A DNA stretch of 64,000 bases from Spodoptera frugiperda (GCF_023101765.2 NC_064231.1:2108001-2172000); one strand, 5' to 3'; numbered from the stretch's first letter, positions 45,541 through 56,168 are shown. Made by a program: numbers and translations. Notes: generated by a model not told the origin, from the letters alone.

Positions 45541-45844
45541 AGGACCCCATCAAAAACTCCTGCAAAATTGCTATTTTAAATATATTTTTTCACTACAACT
45601 AAAATTAAAACCTACAAACAGTGAAATAGTATAATAATCTACCAAGAGATCATCTAAAAATATTTTCAAAAGCACTTTGAAGCTTCCTATTGTGTCTGAG
45701 GTCCCATTGAGCGTATTGTCCACAGCTGAATGCGAGCAATTCCTATTGGCACCACCACAAATGACCTACCCCGCCCCCCTTTTACTACGACACTTTCCCA
45801 CATAGAGAAGGAAAGTGGTACTGTATTAGGGGTCTTGGTAGACT

Positions 45845-46246
45845 GGTCGTGTGATATTGCCATGTAATTTGTCCAATCATTGCAGATTGAGGTGCAAAAG
45901 ATTTATATGCGTGCTGGTTCCTTTGTTCGTGTTATATTTTGTTATTAGAGTATCGTTTTACAGGTACATTATATTTTATGACGTGTCCACATTATGGCCG
46001 CTCGTTCTGTACGGCCAGACTGTTTTATGTTCGGCTATTGTCCGTTATGCGATAGTTTTTGATAGTTTTGGTATTACGTTATTTCGGTACAATGTTTATT
46101 GAGTGGTTTATTGGTGTAGTTATTTTGTATGTGTTTGCGTGGTTTTGAGTTTAGTAAAATAGTGATTTGATTTTAGATTTTATATCAATTTTTCAAACAT
46201 GAGCTTTTTTAAGGGGGAATGTGATCAAATGGCTGTTTCGAGTGGA
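45845..46246. other. No gene recognised
   Basis: T-rich sequence with an 83-codon frame at 45851-46102 lacking features. It leads into an ATG at 46199 that reads into the R4 fragment below. 'tttatatgcgtgctgg' near 45900 is TATA-like, but no transcript start can be supported. Confidence 0.3.
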
Positions 46247-46385
46247 ACCTCGGTAAACCCGGCAAGCGGCAAAACAGCAACTCTGGATCAGGCCTCAGCC
46301 ATACTGGGCCCCATCTGTAGTGTTCTGATGGCGCTTTGTGGCGCGCGTAGACCGCGATGCGTCGTACGCACCGGTCTGAGCTGAA
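46247..46385. repeat. R4 repeat, distal part
   Basis: 'tcggtaaacccggcaagcgg' then ctggatcaggcctcagccat, actgggccccatctgtagtg, ttctgatggcgctttgtggc and 'gtacgcaccggtctgagctg' match the segment after 'ccccggtaaacccgctaggt' in 55840-55960. The 61-codon frame at 46199-46384 consists of about 16 codons of unique DNA followed by this repeat, so it is a chimera and not a conserved gene. Confidence 0.7.
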
Positions 46386-46389
46386 AGTG

Positions 46390-49012
46390 TCATTTTATCA
46401 AAAATGTTTTACTGCAAAGAATCCAAGTTTGAAAGATAACCTTCATCAACTATCAATATATTTGAATAGACCGAAAAGGACGCGACCGAAACACGAACAA
46501 AATAGTGTATCAAACATGAAAGAGAAACATAAAGGACCCGATTAAAAAACCCAGTAAGCACCCCACTATCAGCGCAACTAAATATTTTCCGCTTCGTTCC
46601 CGACATCATACATTATCCCATTCACCGTCCCACCGCATTGGTTTAACGTCGAGTCGGAACATGAATGGGAAGGACTAAACCCTCTTACGCCGCCGCCGAT
46701 TCAAAAGGAACCCCCTGATATGATTTTCACGGAAAATTGCTTATAACAAAAGAGAATCGGATGCTTTTGTTGATACGCCGAATTTATCTCGTCAACATAC
46801 GCCTGTCGTGGGTTATATGATACGAGAATATGATACTTTGTTCCGCCTCCCATTCTCTGGGATGTAGCGACAATATACGTTAATGTGTGGCGGAAAATTA
46901 TTATTACCTGTTTGTATTTTGGTAGCAAAGGTTTAATTATAGAGCCAGTTTGTAGATAACTCTAAGAGACAATGGCTTTTTTCTCAACGAACCATTAAGG
47001 ATAGACATTTCAATTGTGTATCTTGTACAAAACCAGACCATTATTTAAAAATGTACCCGAAAAAGAAACAAAAGGAAATCAAAAGCAAAACTTCTCAAAA
47101 CTGCACGTAGCATAGCAGCAAAAAAAATCTTAGCAATTAAAAATAATTGCGAGCATCTTAAAAGGTGCACACACGGCTGTTTTATACAGCACGTTCACAA
47201 AACTCTTTGTGAAGTCAACTAGAGGCTCACTCCAGGTGGAAACGCGAGCGATCCAGGAACAATGAGGCCCCTCAAAACAACCAGGATGCCTAGGCATTGT
47301 ACACCGCCAACGCTTTCAAACCACTCTTCGTCCCTCTTAATTAAGGGGGGCAATACTCGAATGCTTCTCGCCGGCGTCAATGGAACCCATTCAGACGTAT
47401 GCCGTCTGCGAGATAACGAACCTCTCTCGGTTATTACCGCCCGCTTTTTTCTACTTAAAGTTGCCATATGTTAAAACATTCTGTCGCTTTTTGTCAGGTG
47501 TGCGAGTGTCATTTCGAATTTTGTTTAGCATCATGGCAAACATTTTCCTTCGTAGAATGTTATAAAATTCTGATTACACTGTGCATTTTGAAAACTTAGA
47601 GGAAAATATTTCATAAATGTCACTTTGCGCTTGCAAATTGTAGTAGAGAAAAGTTTAAAGCAATCATTTTTATTGCAACATAAACTAGCAACGACTCCAA
47701 TTTCATTTTTTCTTTTAATAAAAAGTTTTTGTTAAATTAAAATATGAATCAAATTATTCGGTCGGTTCACGTACGCGTCGGAACGAATTCGCTTGATTAA
47801 ATAGCATGAGAGGTTGAATACTTTACTCCGTTGCCTTCATGAAATCTGTATGAAAAAGATGATTGTAAAAAGATAACGGCGTTCCCGTCATTTATCTTTT
47901 CGCATGGCGGCCTCTCGGTAAGATTAAATGTGTTTCTCTCCTTTTAATCATAAGTAAAAAGTGAAAGCTTTATTCTCAACCTTTTCATCTTCAGATACTT
48001 ATAAATTATTTCTATAACTGTGGAAAATTAACTGAGGAATAGGTAAAAAAATCTTCGTTTTTTATGGAACGAACGATCGCATCTAATTTTTTTAGCGCTC
48101 TATTTTAATTTGGAATGACTGACTGATAGAATCAACGCTTAGGCGAGTATTGAGGCGTGACAGTACGAGGAATTATGCAAGGAATCTCTTAGGAGCATGG
48201 AATCCCCCATTTTTTTGCTGAAGCAGACATTCTTGGAAGCGAATTCCTTGGACTTATCAGGTCCACAAAGCACTATATACGAAACTTCATACGAAAGAAA
48301 TATGAAAATCTGAGTAGTTATAGCATTAGTCTCGTCATTACCTATGTAAGCAAGTCTATGGACTCTGCCTTACCTTACCTTTCATAAATAATAAGTAGTT
48401 TCCACTTTCTTACACCGCGATCGAAGGAAGACATAAACCTTATGACAAGTCGTATGAAGAGATCATTCCACTTCGAACCTCATAAGTCCACAACAAACCA
48501 ACCAATTACACTTCTCACAGCACTTATTGCGACTCAATTAAGGTTTAATTTACTTCAATTTATTAGTAAAAGTTAGTGGCACGGGATTCCATTCTCAGTA
48601 TGGGAATACTGGTAGTGGTACCGTTATGCACTAGCCTTGGAAACGGGATTGCCAGTTGTTGGAGCCATAAAGTAAGTATTGCCATGCTGCAAATTTATGG
48701 GTGTTGCTATCCTTGTGTGGTTATATTTTTGATGTGTTGTTTTTTTTTTTAAATTGATTGTTTTGGGGCAGCTGCCTGCCCTTATACATACTTGGGTAAA
48801 ATTGCTACTGTTGTGGTCTACTAACCTACATCTTTTATAGTACGTAGGTATTATATACCATGCACTTGTTACTATGTTTTAGTCGATTATTTCAATTCTA
48901 ATTAGTAAATTATGATAGGATTTTTTACAAAAACTTTAAGATTTTTCTTACTGATGAAATGTATAAAAAAAATTACTACCCTGTTTTTAACACCATTTTA
49001 ATACTTTTCCTA
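46390..49012. other. No gene recognised; GC-rich patch at 47.2-47.5 kb
   Basis: AT-rich apart from 46590-46700 and 47215-47450. The latter is noticeably GC-rich and has open frames on both strands (47219-47467 minus, 82 codons; 47262-47474 plus, 70 codons; 47380-47565 plus, 61 codons). Mutual overlap argues against coding. I see no second copy in the window. Confidence 0.35.
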
Positions 49013-49017
49013 AACAT

Positions 49018-49115
49018 TTTTATGTGAAAGTTTGTTTGGATGTTTGTCCGTCACGGATTTTGATGAAATTTGTTCTACAGACATGATATAAGCTGACCTG
49101 GGCTGACTTTTCATC
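49018..49115 (+). repeat. LINE 3'-tail fragment
   Basis: gtgaaagtttgtttggatgt, ttgtccgtcacggattttga and tgaaatttgttctacagaca form the same tail as 11375-11500, with 'tagcgctgaaactact' deleted. It continues into ctgggctgacttttcatccg. Confidence 0.55.
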
Positions 49116-49399
49116 CGAAGCTAAATCGTTGAACATAGTAGATCATAACTCTAAAGTAATCACATGTTTAACTCCTTATGATTAGCGATAAATTGTAGAC
49201 ACATTAAACACTAAAATATTCTCATATTCTCAATCGACTCCTTTACTTAGGTACGGTACTATTAAACTATAATTACTCGTTAATAAACCGTTCGCTTTAC
49301 TTCACATAATCATAAGTCGGTTTCTACTTCAAAGATAACTACATCCATTAATTGTTTAGAAAATCGTATTAAAAGGCTGTAAAACTGATCAAATCTGTA

Positions 49400-49552
49400 C
49401 CCTTAGTACGAGTTTGCTTTACATTGAACGAAAACGAAACGTTCAGATTGGCGAGCTCGAATAAACCATGCAACCAATCAGAGCGCCGACCGCGCTTTAG
49501 TTTAGATTATTTTAAACGTAAAGCAAGTTTGCTTTACGTTGCGTACTAAGGG
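49400..49552. mobile_element. CCCTTAG hairpin MITE, copy 2
   Basis: Left end 'cccttagtacgagtttgctt' + tacattgaacg. Right end gcaagtttgctttacgttgc + gtactaaggg. The central 'caaccaatcagagcgccgac' corresponds to the CCAAT box of copy 1. The arms are more diverged than at 17264-17410, and extra 'taaagcaagtttgctttac' near the right end makes a secondary palindrome. Non-coding. Confidence 0.75.
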
Positions 49553-50262
49553 CTCTGAATATTTTTTGTGAATACAACTCATAGTTACTTATGTATCATG
49601 AAGGCTAGAGATAAATTCCAGAATCAGCATTGTTATTATTTTTTAACGTTTTGAAAAACTTATGGGTTTAATTGCATATTCACTTTCTATTAATACGAAT
49701 CACACAACATAATTTCGATGTTCACACTCTGATGAAGAAATCCAACAAAACCAAATACTAGAAACTCCTAAATTACTCAAAATATTTTATCACTACATTC
49801 CCAAAACAATGAAGGTACTAAAATAACCTCAGATGTAGAGCAAACTTCAGAAACAGATGCTTAATCGATAAATAATTGAAACCACGGTCCGAGGAACAAT
49901 GAGAGAATAAACAACATGTTTGTAATCCATCAGATGCCTTCCCTTTTGTCGGGATCAAAGGAATTACTGACCATTGTGAAGCGCCGTGAGCCTCATGAAA
50001 TATTCTAACCTAAGATCCTTGGAGTTTGCGATTGGTATCTGTAGCCAAGTAGGTACCTATCTAACTATAATGTTTCTAACGTACTCAGTAATAAAAATTG
50101 TTTTTGATTGAACATTAACTTCGTATAAAAATTGGAAGAGATTTGAATGTGTTGATTTCAGACTTCGTGCTATTAATCACTAAAACCTATTAATACTTTG
50201 TTCAACAAAGAAATCCAGCCAAAGACTTCTTGATTCGCACTTAACCAAAGAAATAATCTTAC

Positions 50263-50523
50263 AAGTGTGGGAGAGCCATGCTTCGGTACGAATGGGCCGG
50301 CTCGACCGGAGTGATACCACTATGAAGTTACTGGAAGCCCAATTAACTACTCCCCTTCTGAATCATCACAATACCCGATTCCCCAACAACCCTTAAATTC
50401 CTAACCCCCAAAAGGCCAGCAACGCACTTGTAACGCCTAGGGTGTTTCGGGTATCCATGGGCGACGGTGATTGCTTATCATCAGGTGATCCGTCAGCTCG
50501 TTAACCGACTTATGACAGAAAAA
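50263..50523 (+). repeat. R3 copy with internal deletion
   Basis: 'aagtgtgggagagccatgct' + tcggtacgaatgggccggct + cgaccggagtgataccac, a short unrelated or diverged middle, then 'gattccccaacaacccttaa', attcctaacccccaaaaggc, cagcaacgcacttgtaacgc, ctagggtgtttcgggtatcc, gcgacggtgattgcttatca, tcaggtgatccgtcagctcg and an A-rich end. This is the best 3' half of the family in the window. A 68-codon frame begins on its 3' end. Confidence 0.8.
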
Positions 50524-50829
50524 AACAAATCTTTATACCAACTTAGCAAATCGATCTTGACCCACATCCCGATCCGATTGTTAGGTAACAATTGTGCATA
50601 CGGAATGCAACACCGATACCATCACATTAGTGGAGGCTTTGATACATCTGATCTCAACGACTTGAGTACATAGAACATAGTACATTTAGCATGCATCAAC
50701 TGCATACTGGATCCGCAAAATCAATGAATTTATAGTAGCAATCAATCTTCTTGAACGTAAAAGCATTCCTAGTAGCTACTATACAGTTTAACATAAGATT
50801 GGGTCTGTTTAAAAATACCTTTTTCTTTA

Positions 50830-50971
50830 CACTTAGTACAAGTTTGCTTTACGTTGAAGCCCTGATTGGCCGACGTAAATGAACCAACCAATCAGAGCGC
50901 CGAACGCATCCTCGTTTCGTTTTAGTTCAACGTAAAGCAAACTCATACTATGGGACCCTTAGTACGTGTTT
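50830..50971. mobile_element. CCCTTAG hairpin MITE, copy 3, plus an extra terminus
   Basis: The left end is acttagtacaagtttgcttt + acgttga. The right end is tcaacgtaaagcaaactcat + actatggg at 50954. Compared with copy 1, about 30 bases of the left arm are lost (acgttgaagccctgattggc). The centre retains gaaccaaccaatcagagcgc. Immediately after the right end a second 'cccttagtacgtgtttg' (50955-50971) repeats the left terminus, so a second copy or an unequal exchange is present. Confidence 0.72.
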
Positions 50972-51432
50972 GTAAGTGTACTGGCTTCTAACCTCAACCA
51001 ATATAGGGTAAGGAATAGAAAAAAATATTTCCTGGAATCCACCGAAAGTTTGAGTGTTAAAAAGTTCGTTCGTGTACACAGTAACTCCACTTCACCGCTT
51101 AGCACCTCAATTAGCGCCCACAGATAATAAAAGCACTCGATGCACGAAACGTCATTCGGTCATTGACCGTAACGTAGTTATGTAAGTTCAAGGTAACCGA
51201 ATTTGCGGGATTCCAATTACATCATTCGTAAGATTACTGTTATGTCTATTTTATTTTATGCATTCAGTGTGTTAGACTTAGCAATGCTATGTATGTGTGT
51301 ACTGCAGTAATGCTTTCGTTTATTTTATTTTTTTTCTAACTATCGAGCTATATACCTTAGATAGTAATCGTAAACGACCTCGAAGAAGGTTTTCATTAAA
51401 CTTCCTAGAGGATATATTTTTATAAAAATTAT

Positions 51433-51545
51433 CGTGATTCGTGAGTCATACTAAATTAAAGTCCCTCTGTGACTCGAAACTAGTAAGTAGAGCTTTTCTC
51501 CTTTAACGTACGTGAGTAAACCGTGATTTTTAGTTAATTTCAAGA
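51433..51545 (-). mobile_element. Foldback element C, partial
   Basis: 'cgtgattcgtgagtcatact' + aaattaa is followed directly by agtccctctgtgactcgaaa, ctagtaagtagagcttttct, ccatt-like cctttaacgtacgtgagtaa and accgtgatttttagttaatt. The second part is the right arm of the family (compare 63580-63646). The left arm has been reduced to its first 25 bases by an internal deletion. Confidence 0.65.
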
Positions 51546-52179
51546 GGATTTCTACGAATACATATGGAGCAAATTATTACATGGTGACGTGTAATTTTAT
51601 CGCGATTTTATGTACCTACTGATATAGCACATAATACTTTATTCAGACTACCCGTAATGCCAAGAAAATACTAGCATACCTATTTCTGTCCCAGGAATTG
51701 TCTTACAAATCTTAACATCGGCGGAGAACACATACAAATGCAACATCCCTTATAACGTATAAACCGTACCTATGTGTATATGTACAGACGGTAAAGAACC
51801 TTCGTCCACAATTTACCCAATCAATATACACAGTTAACCGTCTACAAAGGTATGCTTCACCATTAATATCTACACTTGGACATCTGTTTCCCGTAATGTT
51901 AATTAAAGCCATCTCCTCAGAAATATAAATGTTATACCATCCAGCATCCACGAGTATCTAGAATCTGTGATAGTGTTACGTGAATTAGTTACTTCTAAAT
52001 GAATTATGTATGCAAATTACATTGCATACAGGATGTAGTCTTGTATAAAATATATTACAAACGTACGTGTAGCGTGTACAGGTAATTTTAATTATAAATA
52101 CATAATAAAATAGAAGAATTACTATACGTAGATAATAATGAATGAAGAAACTGAAAATGTAAATATTATGTATGATATC

Positions 52180-52356
52180 GTACCGTTAGTCGAGTGGTTG
52201 CAAGTGGGCAAGGAGTCTCTGGTTCGATTCCCGGGTCGGACAAAATTTTACTAGGCTTTTTTCGAATTTTCAATAATCTCTCAATAGTTGCACGGAATCT
52301 GGAATTGCGCCTGGTATATGGCAATAGGCTGACACCCTATTACGTGGGACTTATTA
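52180..52356 (+). repeat. SINE1 copy, 3'-truncated
   Basis: Has an A box (gtcgagtggttgc), a B box (ggttcgattcccggg), then aaattttactaggctttttt, gcacggaatctggaattgcg and tggcaataggctgacaccct. It stops after 'attacgtgggacttatta' at about 52356. The last 80 bases with the gcgtgacg end are missing. Both pol III boxes are well kept. A 65-codon frame on it is not a gene. Confidence 0.8.
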
Positions 52357-52934
52357 AACAATTAACACACGTACCTTTTATGTGTTATTAATATCTAATA
52401 TGTAACCAGACGACTGAATTTAGAGGCTTATATTATTTTTAATTTTCAAACATCTATTGTTAGTTTTAAACAAACCCTTTCCATAAGCCACTGCATAGTA
52501 TAATATGTATATTAAATATTCACCCCACAGACGACACATTCATTGTTTACCTAACATTTTCCATATTTGAAAACATTGTTTATGCAAAAGCCAAGGTGGT
52601 GGCGGATCAAATAAATTCCTTTCATTGAATTTAAAATAGTAAAGTGCCACTGCGTCATTGCACCCAGCAATCATAGGCCGGCGACCCTTGCGGTCGATAC
52701 TACTTTACAATACGTTTTTTATACGTTTTCTACATCACTGTCCATTGTCTAGTAAGCCATGATCGAATAACGGCTAGCTATCGAGTGATAATCATCGATT
52801 AACAGCGAATCAAATCGATTGTTGTTTTTCATACGTCATCACTTTTCGGTAGAGATGAAACTGGTTGGAAACAATCTGATTTTTTTGTTTTAAATTGTAA
52901 TTAAAAGCTACGTAAACTAATTCTTAGTAATTTG

Positions 52935-53036
52935 ACTGTACGGTTGGTGCGGTGACTGGGCTGCCGTGCAGCATGTAGCGGGATCGATTCCAGCTCTTTT
53001 TGTGATCCACAAATTGTTGTTTTGGTGTCATAGTAG
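52935..53036 (+). repeat. SINE2 copy, 3'-truncated
   Basis: Head 'cggttggtgcggtgactggg' + ctgccgtgcagcatgtagcg, B box gggatcgattccag, then tttttgtgatccacaaattg and 'ttgttttggtgtcat', where the match to 44634-44785 ends. The A-box-like stretch is ttggtgcggtgactgg. The copy lacks the second half of the body. Confidence 0.72.
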
Positions 53037-53060
53037 GGCCCTCAACCAGCAGGTTCTCTC

Positions 53061-53114
53061 AACGTCTTAATTTACAAAGATATATAGCAATATATCTTTG
53101 TAAATTAAGACGTT
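53061..53114. repeat. Perfect palindrome, 25-bp arms
   Basis: The left arm aacgtcttaatttacaaaga + tatat (53061-53085) and the right arm (53090-53114) are exact complements. The 4-base spacer is agca. No mismatch in 25 pairs points to a recent origin or ongoing correction. It lies 25 bases after the SINE2 fragment. The arm shows no match to other repeats in the window. Confidence 0.95.
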
Positions 53115-53119
53115 AATTT

Positions 53120-53795
53120 TACTAGTTTAGGCTAGATTTCGGCTTTCTTTTTTTCCTGATATTTTCTTAACATTACACTTGGTTTAACACTGTGCCTTTA
53201 CTAGATACGATAAAATAAAGGCTCTCGGCAAATAGGGGTGATACCAAGTTCTTGATTAGATCCATTTTCAGATTTTTTGATAAGTGCTGATTGCTTTTAC
53301 TTTAAACAAAATACTAAAAAGTAGAGCAGTATTATAGGAAAAAAGAAATCACGTTACTTTTATCACGTTCTCAAGGAAACTATCTATTTAAAGGATCTGG
53401 TTGTAAATAAATTATAGGATGTTATCTATTGAAGAGTGGTCGACGAGATAATACTGGATACTGGATACCGGCTGGTATAAATTGACAACGGCCACCACGA
53501 AGATGATTACATCGGCTATTTCTCACACATTTGTAAAAGATTTGTTACCGTAGATATACAGTCACATGGATGAATTTCGAGTAGCAAGTTCTATCTGTTA
53601 TTCGCATATTAAATTGGTAATTAATTCACTCCCATTCCTTTGCACACCAGTCTTAGACTATTGTTATAACAATGAATTGAAACACTAGTTTTATACAATA
53701 GCAAATAAATCAGTATATCATGTCAGTCATCGCACACGCTACTCTTGATCATAAATATGCCATTTATCATCATATCATGCCAGATCCATAGGTCC
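53120..53795. other. No gene recognised
   Basis: AT-rich sequence without shared repeats or frames of interest. Confidence 0.35.
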
Positions 53796-53798
53796 CTG

Positions 53799-53848
53799 TC
53801 ATGGCTTGAAATCAGTCGAGTAACTTCGTTACACAAATTAATTTAGTG
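53799..53848. mobile_element. Foldback element I, right-end remnant
   Basis: 'gtcatggcttgaaatcagtc' + gagtaacttcgttacacaaa + ttaatttag matches the loop and right end of foldback B (catggcttgaaattagtcga, ttaatttag). The left arm is lost. Confidence 0.5.
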
Positions 53849-53925
53849 AAAAACCAACTTGAACTTGAAAAAATAAGAACCATATTGTTGTATTCAAATG
53901 TTAATTATGTTTGTTCCTCACATAA

Positions 53926-54600
53926 TCACGGGACCACAGGGTCCCGGACCTTTGGAAGGCGTACGAGGGGCCGAAGCCAACTCGCAGAGGCCCGTTGAAC
54001 AATTTTAATCTAAATGTAATGGGACATCAGCCGGCGATTATCCCTGTATGCACGATGGAAGTACACCAAAGGACAATCCCCGGTTGATGCAGGACTATTG
54101 TGAGATATGGTAAAAGGAAATGATAGGGATATGGGTGTGGGTGGCTGTGGAATAGTTAACCGGTTAACTATGGGGACTATGGCCCCTGCCCCTGACCAAT
54201 ATGGAAAAATACGGATAAACAGGCAGGGGGTGACTCGCAAACTCAATAGTGGGCCCCGGAAACGGCCGCTAGCATGTAGCGACAAGGGAAGCAACATCCG
54301 TTGAGCTGCTTGAGGAAGGGGAGGCATCCCACGGCTATCAGAGCAATCCCGGAAGTACGGTCAAGACCCCTACCAGCATCTTACTGGGATACGTCATCCC
54401 CCAAGTGGAGCTGAAGGCAACTCCACTCTTGCGAATCTCCACTCAAACCAGCCGGTTAAGGCAAGAGTGAGGTAGGAGAGGCCACTCCGGATAGTCACGA
54501 GTACCAACCGGAGTTAAAAAGTAGGGCCTCTCCCGGGAGTCAGGTCCGTGGGGTCGCCACTGCCCAACAGCTCGCCACAAGCTGCCTTTATTATTATTAT
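53926..54600. mobile_element. GC-rich retroelement-like island ending in (ATT)n
   Basis: About 675 bases clearly richer in GC than both flanks and with sharp edges. The left edge is a small hairpin (gggacc-acag-ggtccc at 53930-53945). The right edge is 'gctgcctttattattattat' at 54581-54600. Inner words such as gcatcttactgggatacgtc, 'ccaagtggagctgaaggcaa' and gagtgaggtaggagaggcca suggest an old, formerly structured or coding sequence. Sharp boundaries plus a short-repeat tail are typical of a non-LTR retrotransposon or a large SINE. Frames exist on both strands (54010-54327 minus; 54107-54304 plus), with stops soon after. I cannot name the family. A LINE 5' part is one option; the ATT tail would also fit elements that insert at TAA/ATT repeats. 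Confidence 0.5.
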
Positions 54601-54604
54601 GTGG

Positions 54605-55100
54605 TGACCAGTTATGACCCACTTGGCACTTCTCACTTTAACGAAGTTTACACTAAAGTAGTGTTATGTGTTTTTAAATGTGTAAAAGTGCCAAATAAAT
54701 TACGTTTATAATGAGAAAAGGGCTAATTTAATCTAATCGTAATGAGGTATTTTTTTACTCTATGTATCTTTGTGAGATTATACCGTTGGTCAGTTCACAT
54801 ATTAAGAAGAAATACACGGCATTTAAAATGTAATTAGTTAATAATAATAATTTCGAAGTGTGCATTGTCTGTATGGAGACTATGGAAGTAGAATTTAAAT
54901 CAACATAAGCATATTTTTAAGTCAACCCCTCGTTGTCACCAAATTGTAAAAAATATAGAACTGGGTTGAGCAATTCACTAGGTCTGCCGTTCGAAAAAAA
55001 AAAACAAGTGACAACCATGAGATATTTATTTTTTATTTATTTACGTTATAAAAGTTTACAGTATGGCCTTAAATCTGAACTCACCAAACAACTGATTACA
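54605..55100. other. No gene recognised
   Basis: AT-rich; a 71-codon frame at 54933-55148 runs into the R3 fragment and is not convincing. Confidence 0.35.
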
Positions 55101-55103
55101 CAA

Positions 55104-55172
55104 TTCAGTGTGGAAGAGCAATGCTTCGACAAGAATGGGCCCGGGTGATACCATGGCCTCATAGAAAATACT
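55104..55172 (+). repeat. R3 5'-end fragment
   Basis: 'cagtgtggaagagcaatgct' + tcgacaagaatgggcccggg + tgataccatggcctcataga + aaatactg is the first 65 bases of R3 with several substitutions and 'cggctcgacc' reduced. Confidence 0.62.
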
Positions 55173-55384
55173 GTCTAACTTTTCTTTTCAAAAAAAGAGA
55201 CTTCTATGATGTGTTAATGTGTATTATGACATCCACAGCCCGAGACAATCTCCTGATGTACTATGAAGAATCTCCTCTACGTAAGAGGCCTTGAGTTTGT
55301 TTGTGTTTCATAAACTTCTAGCTATAACTTGTATGTAACCAAACATCATAACAGTTCAAATAATACACGATCTATGGTCATAGA

Positions 55385-55525
55385 TATATTATTATATGTT
55401 CTAACTCTAAGTATGGACAGTCCGCCGGAGGCTGGCATCGCACAGAAAGCCGGTGATCCGTGCTACAAGCCCAGCGGGTCCTGTATTTGATCTACATAAA
55501 GTAAATAACAGGAACTGAACTGCTA
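55385..55525. repeat. Possible repeat fragment, GC-rich
   Basis: 'gacagtccgccggaggctgg' + catcgcacagaaagccggtg + atccgtgctacaagcccagc + gggtcctgtatttg is a GC-rich block with sharp borders to AT-rich DNA. It looks like a transposon remnant. There is no second copy in the window. Confidence 0.35.
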
Positions 55526-55737
55526 TTAAATGTGTATTTGGATACTACAAATATTGTAGTGTAGTGTTGTACCTATATTTTAGTGTAGGTTTAAATAACT
55601 GCATAGTTTTACGGTATTATATTTGTATCCTCAGTTTTAAAGGCGATTCCTATACTTAAACAGCTTTAAACTTCTGAAAATATTGCAGGAATAATGGATT
55701 TTTCATCTCAGCGTAAACAAAGTAGCTCTTTTTTAAG

Positions 55738-56002
55738 GGGTGGAAATCATGCAATGACTTCTACCGCCTTGGGCGAGAGGGAGTGTCAGACTCTTACTGA
55801 CTAAAAACCACCCCGTTCTTACTTCTGCCCTTCGAGCCGGAGCCCCGGTAAACCCGCTAGGTAGTCCGCAGCTCCGGATCAGGCATCAACTCTACGGGCC
55901 CCACTTGTGGTGGTCTGATGGCTCCTTGAGCCATCACACGCACGAGTCTGGTTCTGGTCGGGCGGCGACCTACCCTTGCTCGCGGTCCGCAAACCCGCAC
56001 AA
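55738..56002. repeat. R4 repeat, longest copy
   Basis: In order: 'aatcatgcaatgacttctac', cgccttgggcgagagggagt, gtcagactcttactgactaa, aaaccaccccgttcttactt, ttcgagccggagccccggta, aacccgctaggtagtccgca, gctccggatcaggcatcaac, tacgggccccacttgtggtg, gtctgatggctccttgagcc, 'acgagtctggttctggtcgg' and gcggcgacctacccttgctc. It joins the part seen at 45408-45540 with the part seen at 46247-46385, so those are two ends of one family. An 82-codon minus-strand frame lies on it. Confidence 0.78.
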
Positions 56003-56168
56003 ACAAAGTAGCTCTAGATACAATTTTATGACATTTAGGATACTTATAATCTGAGCACTTTAGATAATAACAACGATTGCGTCTACTAAGTACTCCTTGC
56101 TGCACATTGCTTTTAGTACACCATTATAATGATAATGTTCCTAACAGAAATAATTAATGACCAACTAA

